From: Pirellulaceae bacterium
GTDB taxonomy: Bacteria > Planctomycetota > Planctomycetia > Pirellulales > Pirellulaceae
DNA: 39,133 nucleotides
Assembly: GCA_030748485.1 (NCBI GenBank)
Contig: JASMLW010000464.1
Coordinates: 1-39,133, forward strand
Direction of reading: 5' to 3'
Shown: positions 18,197 to 26,358 of the stretch, in pieces
How the letters are laid out: every line of letters starts with the position of its first letter
How positions within the stretch are numbered: the stretch's first letter is position 1
Translations under genes and position numbers: made by a program
Notes under the pieces: model-generated
What the model saw: only the letters and a program-made list of their open reading frames with translations
What the model was told of the DNA's origin: nothing
Databases searched by the model: none

Positions 18197-20119
18197 TCAA
18201 TCGGGCGCGGCTTCCAGATAGGTGTATCCGTTGAGCCCATCTTCGTAGTACTTCAAAAACAGGCCCGCCTCGCTCTGCCCGAGGTTACCACGGCGGACAG
18301 CCACTTCGACAGCCGCTTGAATGCGTTCTTGCAAATATTCTTGATTGAATTGTACATACCCGAGCACTTCGCCGATGGTGTCGCCTTTGACGACGCTCTG
18401 CACCACGACGTCGCCGCGCTCGTCCAAGGTGACATGCACGGCGTGGGTGTCGCCGAACAGGTTGTGAAGATCTCCGAGGATCTCCTGATAGGCGCCGACC
18501 AAGAACGCACCTAGGTAATACGGCTCTTCGTTCCACGCGTGCAGTTCAAGAGTTCGCTTGACGTCGCGCCGATTCACGAAGCGGTCGATCTTGCCATCGG
18601 AATCACAGGTGATGTCGCCCAGCTCAGCGTGCCGCGTCGGCTTTTCGGCGAGTCGGTGAATGGGCATCACCGGGAACAGCTGTTCGATCGCCCAACTATC
18701 CGGGATCGATTGAAAGATCGAAAAGTTGAAGAAGTAGGTGTCGGAGAGAAGTTGGTTGAGTTTCTGCAACTCTTCGGGAACGAACTCCAACTGCTCGGCC
18801 AGGCCGTGGATGCGATGGCAGATCGACGAGAAGAGATCTTCCGCTCTGGCTCGTTCCTCCAGCGAAAGATGGCCGACGCCAAACAGGTTGATCGCCATCT
18901 CGAGCGCCTGCTGCGCGTCGTGATAACTTTCCAACAGATTGCTTTCCTCGACATGGTCGTGAGTCATCTGCAAAGTGCGGAGCGGCTGCGGCGTCTCGTC
19001 GTTCATCGGATGTGAAGAGGGGGCGGCGGAGCGCCCTTTGGAGGCGACTCCCAAGGCGTTGAAAATCAACACGCTGTGATAGGCGGCAATCGCGCGACCG
19101 CTTTCGGAGACGATCGTGGGATGAGCGACGCCGGCGTCGTCGCAGACATCCTGGACGTGATAGATCACGTCGTTGGCGTACTCCTGCAGCGTGTAGTTGA
19201 CGCTCGAGGCCACGTCGGTCTGCGATCCGTCGTAGTCGACGCCCAATCCACCGCCCACGTCGAGAGTCGTCAACCCAGCTCCGCGAAGCGACAGAAACGC
19301 ATAGATTCGCGCCGCTTCGAGCAACCCATTCTTGATGTGGCGAATGTTGGTGATCTGGCTTCCCAGATGAAAGTGCAACAACTCAAAACACTCGATCAGT
19401 CCTTCCTGCCGAAGAAACTCAGTCGCGCGGACAACTTCGCTCACCGTCAGTCCGAATTTCGATCGCGAGCCACCACTGGCTTGCCAACGTCCCGACCCTC
19501 GCGACGCCAACTTGACGCGAATCCCAATCCGCGGACGCACGTCGTGCTTGGCCGCGTACTTCAGAATCAATTCCAGTTCGGTGTATTTTTCGACGACCGT
19601 CGTGATCCGCCGGCCGAGCTTGTGCGCCAGGATCACCGTTTCGATGAACTCGCCGTCCTTGAAACCGTTGCAGATGATCGGCGTCTGCTCACTCGCCACC
19701 GCGAGCACGGCGAGCAGTTCGGGCTTGCTTCCCGCTTCCAGCCCGACCGGAAACGACCGCCCGTCGCGGGCGATCTGCTCGACAACATGGCGCTGTTGGT
19801 TGACCTTGATCGGATAGACCGGCAGGTAGTCGGCCGCGTAGTCGTGCTCGTCGATCGCCCGCTGGAAAGCGCCCTGGATCTCACCGATGCGGTGCTCGAG
19901 CATGCCGTTGAAACGCAGCAGAATCGGCAGCCCCAACCCGCGCTGTTGCAGACGGTCGACAAGATCCTTGAGATCGATCGACTCCGACAACTGAGCTCCC
20001 GGATGGGCTTGCACGTGGCCGGCGTCCGAAACGCTGAAGTATCCATTCGCCCAGCGGCTGACCTCGTACAACTCTGCGGAGTCCTGGGGCGTCCAAGCGT
20101 GGTCTGCTTGTTGCAACAT
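18197..20119 (-). CDS. speA: Biosynthetic arginine decarboxylase SpeA
   Basis: A 640-residue PLP enzyme of the alanine-racemase-like fold that turns arginine into agmatine, the first step of putrescine/spermidine synthesis. The PLP lysine is K105 in the motif VYPIKVNQQ. Other hallmarks are LGSQITNIRHIKNGL (about 250-265), DVGGGLGVDYDGSQTD (about 286-301), the segment IVSESGRAIAAYHSVLIF and a long helical insertion before the C-terminal beta domain (GAYQEILGDLHNLFGDTHAV). Length matches the family (about 630-660). AAAGGA (complement of 20126-20131) supports the ATG at 20119. It is divergent from the gene pair at 20231; no agmatinase or agmatine deiminase gene is in the window. Confidence 0.96.
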   Translation of the reverse strand: MLQQADHAWTPQDSAELYEVSRWANGYFSVSDAGHVQAHPGAQLSESIDLKDLVDRLQQRGLGLPILLRFNGMLEHRIGEIQGAFQRAIDEHDYAADYLPVYPIKVNQQRHVVEQIARDGRSFPVGLEAGSKPELLAVLAVASEQTPIICNGFKDGEFIETVILAHKLGRRITTVVEKYTELELILKYAAKHDVRPRIGIRVKLASRGSGRWQASGGSRSKFGLTVSEVVRATEFLRQEGLIECFELLHFHLGSQITNIRHIKNGLLEAARIYAFLSLRGAGLTTLDVGGGLGVDYDGSQTDVASSVNYTLQEYANDVIYHVQDVCDDAGVAHPTIVSESGRAIAAYHSVLIFNALGVASKGRSAAPSSHPMNDETPQPLRTLQMTHDHVEESNLLESYHDAQQALEMAINLFGVGHLSLEERARAEDLFSSICHRIHGLAEQLEFVPEELQKLNQLLSDTYFFNFSIFQSIPDSWAIEQLFPVMPIHRLAEKPTRHAELGDITCDSDGKIDRFVNRRDVKRTLELHAWNEEPYYLGAFLVGAYQEILGDLHNLFGDTHAVHVTLDERGDVVVQSVVKGDTIGEVLGYVQFNQEYLQERIQAAVEVAVRRGNLGQSEAGLFLKYYEDGLNGYTYLEAAPD

Positions 20120-20198
20120 GCGCCGTCCTTTACCGCAGCTCGCCCAGCGGGAACAATAGTCGTTTCAGTTTAGCTTGGTTGACCGCGACGAGCGATCC

Positions 20199-20234
20199 GC
20201 GTTGAGATCCACGTTGAGATCCGCGCTGAGATGC
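20199..20234. repeat. Three 12-base direct repeats at a gene start
   Basis: CGCGTTGAGATC, CACGTTGAGATC and CGCGCTGAGATG follow each other directly, and the last copy contains the proposed ATG (20231) of the downstream gene. The spot lies in the short divergent gap between speA and the unknown-plus-phosphatase pair, so copy number could alter start-site context or promoter spacing. Confidence 0.65.
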
Positions 20235-21079
20235 TCAGCTCGCCGACTCCTATTGATGATCTGCGCATGAGGTTGATTTGGCAATCTGAACCCCGTTGCA
20301 GCGCCCTGGCCGCACTGGCCAGTCGCGAGTGCGACATCGTCTCGCCAACACTGAGAGAGACCGTGGCCGCCGCGCGGTCGGAGCTGGCCGCCCAACTGCC
20401 CGTCGTCGCTGGAATTGAAGCCCCGGGAATTGAGGATTGGCGAGCGCTGGCCGTCCTCGCCGCCGCCCACCGAGATGATCGAGATTCGATTGGCCGCTGG
20501 CTGGGGGCGAACCTCGGCCCACAGCAGCTCCGCGCGGTGGCTGAATGGTGTCGCCGAGCCGAGCAGGAGATCGTCGACGCCTTCCCCGAATCGCCTCAAA
20601 AGTTGCAGCACCGCCTGCGACCGCTCCGCGAGCAATGGGAGAGCCGTGGGCCCGGCCTCCTGCAACACGTGATTGAGAATTCCAACTTGAGCGATCGACC
20701 TGATCGGCGCGAAACGAAGTTGCTGCTCGTCTATCCAACTTGCGGCGGTGGCGGTTGGGCTGACCCCGAGCGGAACACGGTCGTGTTCGAGGCGCTTCTC
20801 GCCAACCCGGACGATCGCCTGCCCGAAGTCCTCCGCCTCGCCTGGTTCCTGTTGCAACTCGTCGATCCACCGCGCCCCGCGGCCGCCTGGATCGAACCGC
20901 TGATCGCCGCCGGCCGACATGTCGAACTCTGTCAAGACAACGACCAGACGGCGCGGTTGGCGGCGCAACTTTGGCGGGCGACAGAATCAGCGCGGCCCGG
21001 CTCCACTGAGGAGCCGGTCGAGCAGGTTGAGACAATCGCGGACCAACTCGCCATCGATGACGCGGGAGAGCCAAATTGA
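20231..21079 (+). CDS. Unknown protein coupled to PTPMT1-like phosphatase
   Basis: A 282-residue, mostly helical soluble protein with no signal peptide and no motif that I recognise. The N-terminal part contains RMRLIWQSEPRCSALAALAS; the middle contains LLVYPTCGGGGWADPERNTV followed by a helical stretch (LPEVLRLAWFLLQLVDP). Its stop overlaps the start of the phosphatase gene by four bases (TTGA), so the two are very probably translated together and may work on the same process. The ATG at 20231 has no clear ribosome site; an alternative ATG at 20267 would shorten it by 12 residues. It diverges from speA. Confidence 0.72.
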   Translation: MLSSPTPIDDLRMRLIWQSEPRCSALAALASRECDIVSPTLRETVAAARSELAAQLPVVAGIEAPGIEDWRALAVLAAAHRDDRDSIGRWLGANLGPQQLRAVAEWCRRAEQEIVDAFPESPQKLQHRLRPLREQWESRGPGLLQHVIENSNLSDRPDRRETKLLLVYPTCGGGGWADPERNTVVFEALLANPDDRLPEVLRLAWFLLQLVDPPRPAAAWIEPLIAAGRHVELCQDNDQTARLAAQLWRATESARPGSTEEPVEQVETIADQLAIDDAGEPN

Positions 21080-21621
21080 ATTGGAACTGGATCTACGCGC
21101 GCGCGGTTTTCTTTCCCACGCTCTGCTGGAACGCACTGCTCGGCCGGTGGCTCGGCGCGCGCCGCTGGTGGGACCGAGTCGACGATCACGTCCTCATCGG
21201 CGCGCTGCCCTTCGCCAGCGATGTGCCGAGACTGCGAGAAGAGGGAGTTCGCGCCGTCGTCAACACTTGCGAGGAATACGGCGGTCCCGTCGCGGCGTAC
21301 GATCGAGCCGAGATCGAACAGTTGCGGACGCCGACGATCGACTTCACACATCCGTCTCTCGAATCGGTCGTTCGCGCGGTCGACTTCATTTCCGCCTGGG
21401 CTGAAAAAGGTCACGCCACCTACGTCCACTGCAAGGCCGGCCGCGGGAGAAGCGCGACCGTCGTCGTCTGCTGGCTGATGAAGTCTCGGCAGTGGACTCC
21501 CGACCAAGCTCAACAGTTTCTGCTCGAGAAACGAGCTCACGTGAACCGACATCTGTCGCGGCGGCCCGTCGTGCGACAGTACTACGAACAACGCGTCAAA
21601 CAGCAGGTCGAAGAACCCTGA
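21076..21621 (+). CDS. PTPMT1-like dual-specificity phosphatase (probable phosphatidylglycerophosphate phosphatase)
   Basis: A 181-residue phosphatase with the cysteine-phosphatase signature HCKAGRGRS (nucleophile C119, R125). Beyond the P-loop it follows eukaryotic mitochondrial PTPMT1 along its length: the N-terminal ARAVFFPTLCWNALLGR, RVDDHVLIGALPF, VRAVVNTCEEYGG, EIEQLRTPTIDFTHPSLES and the VHCKAGRGRSATVVVCWLM block. PTPMT1 dephosphorylates phosphatidylglycerophosphate to phosphatidylglycerol on the way to cardiolipin, and I recall a published report of a mammalian-type enzyme of this kind in Rhodopirellula baltica. The hydrophobic, Trp-rich N-terminus would suit membrane association. The start is TTG at 21076, overlapping the upstream stop. 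The gene converges with sufS. Confidence 0.85.
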   Translation: MNWNWIYARAVFFPTLCWNALLGRWLGARRWWDRVDDHVLIGALPFASDVPRLREEGVRAVVNTCEEYGGPVAAYDRAEIEQLRTPTIDFTHPSLESVVRAVDFISAWAEKGHATYVHCKAGRGRSATVVVCWLMKSRQWTPDQAQQFLLEKRAHVNRHLSRRPVVRQYYEQRVKQQVEEP

Positions 21622-21641
21622 TCGCGCGGAGCGCGGTGCGA

Positions 21642-22913
21642 CTACCGCGCGGAGCGGCGTCGCCGCTGACGCTTGCGGAACTTCTCCTGCAACTGGTCGA
21701 TGCCTTTCAGCATCGCGTCGATGTCAGCCGGCGTGTTGTAGAGATAGAAACTCGCCCGATTGCTGGCCGTAATCCCCAACCGCTTGTGCAATGGCATCGC
21801 GCAATGGTGACCGGCGCGAATGGCCACACCACCGCGGTCCAGCATGTAGGCGACGTCGTGCGCGTGCACGCCGTCGATCACGAAACTGACAATGCCGCTC
21901 TTGCCGGCCGCCGGCGGTCCCAACAGCCGCACCCCCGTCAGCGCTTCCAGATGTTCGTGAGCGTAGGCGGTCAGCCGCTGCTCGTGGGCGGCGATCCGCG
22001 CGACGCCGATCTGCTCGACGTACTCGATCGCCGCGGCGAGACCGATGGCCGGCACGATGGGCGGTGTGCCCGCTTCGAACTTCGCCGGTAGGTCGGCTGA
22101 GGTGAAACCGTCGACGGTGACTTCGCCGATCATGCTGCCGCCGCCCAGAAACGGCGGCATCGCGTCCAGCAACTCGCGACGGCCCCACAGCACTCCGATC
22201 CCCGAGGGACCGGCCATCTTGTGCCCGCTAAAGGCGAGAAAGTCGGCGCCCAACTGCTGCACGTCAGTCGTTCCGTGCGGGACGCCTTGAGCTCCGTCGA
22301 CGACCACGACGGCTCCCGCGGCCCGCGCCGCCGCCACAATCCGCGCCACTGGGTTGATCGTTCCCAGCACATTGGAGACCGCGCTCACGGCGACCACCTT
22401 CGTCCGCTGGGACAACCGCTCGGCGAAGCCCTCCAAGTCCAACACGCCGTCGTCCGTGATCGGCGCAAACTTCACCGCCGCGCCGCGACGTTCAGCCAAT
22501 TGGAACCAAGGAACAATGTTGGAGTGATGCTCCATCTCCGTGACGAGAATCTCGTCACCCGCGCCGACATGGGCGTCGCCCCAGCTGTGAGCCACCAGAT
22601 TCAAGGCGGCTGTCGTGCCCGACGTAAAGACGACTTCCTCGACCGCCGACGCGTTGATGTAGCGGCGGACCGCCTCGCGCGCCGCCTCGTAACGATCGGT
22701 GCACCGCTCGCTCATCCAATGCACGCCGCGATGCACGTTGGCGTATTCGCGTTCGTAGGCGGTCGTCATCGCCTGGATGACCGCCGTGGGACGCTGCGTA
22801 CTGGCGGCGCTGTCTAAATAGACCAGCGGGCGACCGTCGTGAACGAGCGACGCCAAGATCGGGAAGTCGGCGCGCAACGCCGCCGCGTCCAAAGCGGACG
22901 CCTCCACCGTCAT
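21642..22913 (-). CDS. sufS: Cysteine desulfurase SufS
   Basis: A 423-residue class-V aminotransferase-fold enzyme that removes sulfur from cysteine as a persulfide for Fe-S cluster assembly. The PLP lysine is K232 in FSGHKMAGPSGIGVLWG, and the persulfide-forming Cys is C371 in RAGHHCAMPLH. Other family signs are NVHRGVHWMS, EMEHHSNIVPW, VSAVSNVLGTINPV and VVVDGAQ. The RAGHHC form with a short loop is the SufS (group II) pattern. I chose ATG 22913, which overlaps the sufU stop by four bases (ATGA); a longer in-frame start at 23015 would run back through sufU coding sequence. It is the second gene of the pair sufU-sufS. Confidence 0.95.
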   Translation of the reverse strand: MTVEASALDAAALRADFPILASLVHDGRPLVYLDSAASTQRPTAVIQAMTTAYEREYANVHRGVHWMSERCTDRYEAAREAVRRYINASAVEEVVFTSGTTAALNLVAHSWGDAHVGAGDEILVTEMEHHSNIVPWFQLAERRGAAVKFAPITDDGVLDLEGFAERLSQRTKVVAVSAVSNVLGTINPVARIVAAARAAGAVVVVDGAQGVPHGTTDVQQLGADFLAFSGHKMAGPSGIGVLWGRRELLDAMPPFLGGGSMIGEVTVDGFTSADLPAKFEAGTPPIVPAIGLAAAIEYVEQIGVARIAAHEQRLTAYAHEHLEALTGVRLLGPPAAGKSGIVSFVIDGVHAHDVAYMLDRGGVAIRAGHHCAMPLHKRLGITASNRASFYLYNTPADIDAMLKGIDQLQEKFRKRQRRRRSAR

Positions 22914-23344
22914 GATTCGTCTCCCGGTCCCGCCGCGGGCCCACTGTCGTCGCCGTCGTCCGTCACCGGCGAATGGACGGCCGACTGCACCACGCGCCAC
23001 GGCAAGAGGCAGCACTTCTGCCGATTCGGCAGCAAGCGGGCCTCGAATAACGCCAGCATGTCGTCCGCCGTGAATTGTTTGAGGTCGGCGAGCGTCATCC
23101 CTTCAATTCGCTCCATCAACATCGACGCCGACGCTTGGCTGATGATACAGCCCTCGCCGTCGAACCAAGCGTCCTTGATCACGTCGTCGTCGATCTGCAG
23201 AGCGATCTGCACCTTGTCGCCGCAAAGCGGATTGACTCCCTCATGGCCGTGTGTGGGCCGCCCGCAGGCGCCCCGATGATAGGGGTCCTCGTAGTGGTCC
23301 AGTACGTGCTCTTGATAGATGTCCTGTTCGTCAAACGCTGACAT
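22910..23344 (-). CDS. sufU: SufU-type sulfur acceptor/scaffold protein
   Basis: A 144-residue SufU/IscU-fold protein that takes the persulfide from SufS. It starts MSAFDEQDIYQEHVLDHYEDP and has the three conserved Cys sites: C41 with D43 in NPLCGD, C66 in FDGEGCIIS, and C111/C112 in RQKCCLLPW, plus the SufU-specific insertion between the second and third sites. In Gram-positive relatives the protein is a zinc-dependent sulfurtransferase partner of SufS. The last ~20 residues (Asp/Gly/Pro-rich) lie outside the fold. ATG 23344 is chosen from the family start. No sufBCD genes are in the window. Its promoter must lie in the 265-base gap shared with blaI. Confidence 0.93.
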   Translation of the reverse strand: MSAFDEQDIYQEHVLDHYEDPYHRGACGRPTHGHEGVNPLCGDKVQIALQIDDDVIKDAWFDGEGCIISQASASMLMERIEGMTLADLKQFTADDMLALFEARLLPNRQKCCLLPWRVVQSAVHSPVTDDGDDSGPAAGPGDES

Positions 23345-23523
23345 AGTCGCCGGGGAAACGCGCGGTTGGGATGGAGATGTCCCGGAGAACCGGGCCGGTG
23401 GGTGTGGTTGAGGTGGTTGAGCACTCTGGCCAAACCTCAAACAACTCAGTCTACGATCGGCCCCAGACAGCGGCAAGGGAGCTCGCCTGCGGGCGCTCCT
23501 CCCGAGCCCCGAACGGCGGCGGC

Positions 23524-23564
23524 GAGAATTCTCTTGACACTCGGTTTTCTAATTCTTTAGAATT
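23524..23564 (+). promoter_or_regulatory. Sigma-70-like promoter overlapping palindromes (possible BlaI operator)
   Basis: TTGACA (23534-23539) and TAGAAT (23558-23563) are 18 bases apart and lie about 46 bases before the blaI start. Two palindromes flank and overlap them: GAGAATTCTC (23524-23533) directly before the -35 box, and AATTCT-TT-AGAATT (23551-23564) covering the -10 box. Both share the half-site AGAATT. BlaI-type repressors bind dyads across their own promoters, so autoregulation is a reasonable inference; the sequence differs from the classic staphylococcal TACA/TGTA operator. Confidence 0.6.
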
Positions 23565-23609
23565 CGTCCGTCGACGGACCCCACCCCCCGGGCCGGAAAG
23601 GAGAATCTT

Positions 23610-24026
23610 GTGGCCAGACCTGCCAGCAATCACCCCACGGACGGCGAGCTGGAGATCTTGAGGATCCTCTGGGAGCAAGGCCCGGCCACCCTCGGAGCCG
23701 TCCGCTCCGCCATGCTCGCCCAACGCGAAGTGGCCACGACCACCGTCGCCACCATGCTCAAAGTTATGCTCGAAAAAAATCTCGTCCAACGCGCGCGCGG
23801 CGCGCGAGGTTACGAGTGGTCGGCGAGCGTCAGTCGAAATTCGACGGCCCGCGGAATGCTGGGCAAGCTGGTCGACGGACTGTTCGACGGGTCGGCGCAG
23901 CAGTTGGTCACCCACATCGTCGACGACGGCGCACTGACGCCGGATGAGATCGAAGAGTTGCGGAAGCTGTTGGCCAAATCGCGTCCGACAAAGACATCCA
24001 GGAAGAAGAGGCCGAAAGATGATTGA
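23610..24026 (+). CDS. BlaI/MecI family transcriptional repressor
   Basis: A 138-residue winged-helix repressor: SNHPTDGELEILRILWEQGPATLGAV (helices 1-2), ATTTVATMLKVMLEKNLVQR (recognition helix region) and RGYEWSASVSR (wing), then a helical dimerisation tail (MLGKLVDGLFDGSAQQLVTHIV, LTPDEIEELRKLL) and a basic end. BlaI proteins are released from their operator after cleavage driven by a partner M56 membrane protease, which is exactly the next gene, overlapping by eight bases (24019-24026). The start is GTG at 23610 with AAGGAG six bases upstream (23598-23603). The targets in planctomycetes are unknown and need not involve beta-lactams. Confidence 0.92.
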   Translation: MARPASNHPTDGELEILRILWEQGPATLGAVRSAMLAQREVATTTVATMLKVMLEKNLVQRARGARGYEWSASVSRNSTARGMLGKLVDGLFDGSAQQLVTHIVDDGALTPDEIEELRKLLAKSRPTKTSRKKRPKDD

Positions 24027-26358
24027 ACTGTCACCCTCGTTACCGCAGCTGTGGCTCACAGCCGGTTGGACGATGATCCATTTCTTTTGGATCGGCGCGT
24101 TGCTGGGCGTGGCCGGGATGGTGCTGCGGCGGCTGCTGCATTCGCGACTAGCTCGCGGCGTCTCCGCCGAATCTCGCTATGCGATTGCGCTGGGCGTGCT
24201 CGCCTGTCTCGTCGCGTCACCGGTTGTGATCGGTCTCTACGTCTATCCGATGACATACGATTGGGAGTCCTCCGCGGGAGCCGTCCCCGTGCAGTTTGAC
24301 GCGTCCAACTGGACGATCGAACTAAACCAACCGCCGGCTTTACCGGCGGCGGAGTCTGACGTGGCGTTCCAACCCGCCGCCGGCGGCGACGAGCTGAGTT
24401 GGGCGGAGCGGATCGCCGCCTGGGACTGGCGGACTGCGGCCTCCACCGCGCCGCACGTGCTTCCCTGGTTGTGGTTGCTGGGAGCTCCGCTGACGTTCGC
24501 CTACTTGGCGACCGGACTGCTGGGCGCTGAGCGACTGCGGCAAACGGCGCGACTGCTCGCGGACGACGATTCGATGACGCAAGTCTGCCGGGAACTGGCG
24601 GAGCGGTTGCGCATCGGACCGGTCGCGTTGGGGATCAGTCACCGGGTTCGCGGGCCCGTGCTGATGGGCGTCGCCCGACCGCTGATCTTGTTGCCGGCGT
24701 CGGCGCTGACTGGCTGGACGGCCGAGCAGTTGGAAATGGTCTTGATGCACGAGTTGGCTCATGTCCGCCGCTGGGACAACCTGGTCAACTTGTTGCAGCG
24801 AGTTGTCGAGTCGCTGTTTTTCTTTCATCCGGCGGTGTGGATTGTGTCGCATTGGGTGCGTCGCGAACGCGAGCACTGCTGCGATGAACTAGTCGTGCGG
24901 CAAACCGGGCAGCCGCAGATGTATGTGGAGACGTTGGCCGCGTTGGCGCTGAACGAACTTACTCGAGGTCGTCTGTCGGCATCGCTGCAACATCCGGCGC
25001 AGGTGGCGTCCGCGATGGCTCGCCGCGATGTGCTGCAGCGAATTCGTTACATCTTGCATAAGGAGGACGCGTCGATGCGCCTTTCACGTAAAACGTTGGG
25101 GATGATGTTGAGTGCTCTGGTCGCCGCCGCCCTGTTGATCGGCTGGCAAGTTTCGGGGCGCACGCTGGCCGATGACCGGGGTGGGCCAAGCGACGACAAG
25201 AAGTCACCGCCGCTGGTTGACGGTGGAGTCGGCGGGGCGGACGCCGGCGGGCCCGCAGGCGTCTCCGATGACGGGGGGCTGGGCGGATACGGCGGAGCCG
25301 CGTTGGGTGGTAATGACGGTTTCGAGTCGGGCGCGGCGGATTACGGAGTGGGGGCCGGTTTTGGCGGAGAGAGTCGCCTGGGCGGAGCGCAGCTCGGTGG
25401 TGGTGGAGCTCGACGGTTTGGTTACGGGGCGAACAGCTACGGAGCGAGCGGTGAAGCAGACGGCGAAGGCGACATGGGATCCGGCTACGGCGAGGGCCGC
25501 GGTCGCCCGTACGACAACGTCGTGTTGATCGCAGTCATCAACCGCAAGGAAGGTCGCGCCGCCTGGTTCGGTTGGCCGGGACAGAGCAAGTTTGAAGCAA
25601 CGGCGCCCAGCCACGTCGTGCTCCACAACGTGCCTTTCGAACTCGTGCGAGTCAACGCGGGGAACATCGTCTTTCGTCACTCCGAGCGTTTCTATCGCGC
25701 CCAGGTCGGGCAGCGGCTCAGCCAAGCCTCACTCATCGACATGCAGCGGTCTCTGAACGAGGTCGTCGATTTGAAAACAGCCACGCTGCTGGCCGTTGTC
25801 CATCTGCAGTCGGGTCGCAAAGCAATGATTGGCAGCAATGCGATGCAAGCCACGATCGCCGAAGGTGACGTGGTCGCTCACGGGGCGACTCCCATCACCG
25901 TGCTGAAGATTCTCGATGACCATATCCTGCTCAGGCAAGCTGACAGCGTCCGCAACGTCAATCTCGGCAAACGGCTGTTCCCCGACCTGAACGCAGGCGC
26001 GGCGGGCTCGGCGGGTTGGGCTCGGCCGGCGGACTCGGCGGCGACTTGTCTGAGCTCGGCGCGAATGACGCCGAGCCGAGCGGGACGATCGGTGGCTCAG
26101 GCGGGACGATCGGTGGCTCCTCGCGGCGAGGCGGTCTCGGCGGAACTCTGGGCAGCGGATCGGGAGCCGCCGGATCGGGCTTTGGCGGCGCCAAGTCGTC
26201 GGGCCGAAGCGGGTCGAGTTTCGGCCGCGGAGGTAGCGGTGGAATACCCGGTTCGGGCGGATCGATGGGTCGAGCGTCGGCGACCACTCTCCGTCAGAAA
26301 CTGCGGTACGACGGCCAGCCGTTTTCGCATTGGCGAGACCACTGGAGGACCGAACTGA
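24019..26358 (+). CDS. M56 (BlaR1-like) membrane metallopeptidase with duplicated C-terminal module, before a frameshift
   Basis: The N-terminal ~300 residues are the BlaR1/M56 membrane peptidase: helices near 10-35, 53-75 and 150-170, then the zinc motif HELAH at residues 244-248 with LVNLLQRVVESLFFFHPAVW and REREHCCDELVV behind it. A further helix (about 358-373) follows. Instead of the penicillin-binding sensor of BlaR1 there is a Gly-rich linker (about 385-490) and two tandem ~65-residue modules (about 498-565 and 592-655), each ending VxxGxRL. After about residue 660 this frame turns into Arg/Ala/Ser-rich nonsense, while the frame starting near 25998 continues a Gly-rich linker and HEAT repeats. 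The real gene is probably 24019-27215 with one base missing near 25992-26010. Partner of the BlaI gene. Confidence 0.82.
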   Translation: MIELSPSLPQLWLTAGWTMIHFFWIGALLGVAGMVLRRLLHSRLARGVSAESRYAIALGVLACLVASPVVIGLYVYPMTYDWESSAGAVPVQFDASNWTIELNQPPALPAAESDVAFQPAAGGDELSWAERIAAWDWRTAASTAPHVLPWLWLLGAPLTFAYLATGLLGAERLRQTARLLADDDSMTQVCRELAERLRIGPVALGISHRVRGPVLMGVARPLILLPASALTGWTAEQLEMVLMHELAHVRRWDNLVNLLQRVVESLFFFHPAVWIVSHWVRREREHCCDELVVRQTGQPQMYVETLAALALNELTRGRLSASLQHPAQVASAMARRDVLQRIRYILHKEDASMRLSRKTLGMMLSALVAAALLIGWQVSGRTLADDRGGPSDDKKSPPLVDGGVGGADAGGPAGVSDDGGLGGYGGAALGGNDGFESGAADYGVGAGFGGESRLGGAQLGGGGARRFGYGANSYGASGEADGEGDMGSGYGEGRGRPYDNVVLIAVINRKEGRAAWFGWPGQSKFEATAPSHVVLHNVPFELVRVNAGNIVFRHSERFYRAQVGQRLSQASLIDMQRSLNEVVDLKTATLLAVVHLQSGRKAMIGSNAMQATIAEGDVVAHGATPITVLKILDDHILLRQADSVRNVNLGKRLFPDLNAGAAGSAGWARPADSAATCLSSARMTPSRAGRSVAQAGRSVAPRGEAVSAELWAADREPPDRALAAPSRRAEAGRVSAAEVAVEYPVRADRWVERRRPLSVRNCGTTASRFRIGETTGGPN

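Noticed and set aside
19076-20173. 365-residue open frame on the + strand
   Set aside because: Antisense to speA, whose reading is certain; no recognisable motif.
20120-20230. Riboswitch or polyamine leader before speA
   Set aside because: Only a ribosome site and short direct repeats are seen; no recognised aptamer pattern.
25985-26020. Programmed frameshifting in the M56 gene
   Set aside because: No slippery heptamer of the usual form in the GC-rich linker; indel is the simpler reading.
23610-26358. Beta-lactam resistance regulon (blaI-blaR1)
   Set aside because: The repressor and M56 peptidase fit, but there is no penicillin-binding sensor domain and no beta-lactamase gene nearby.
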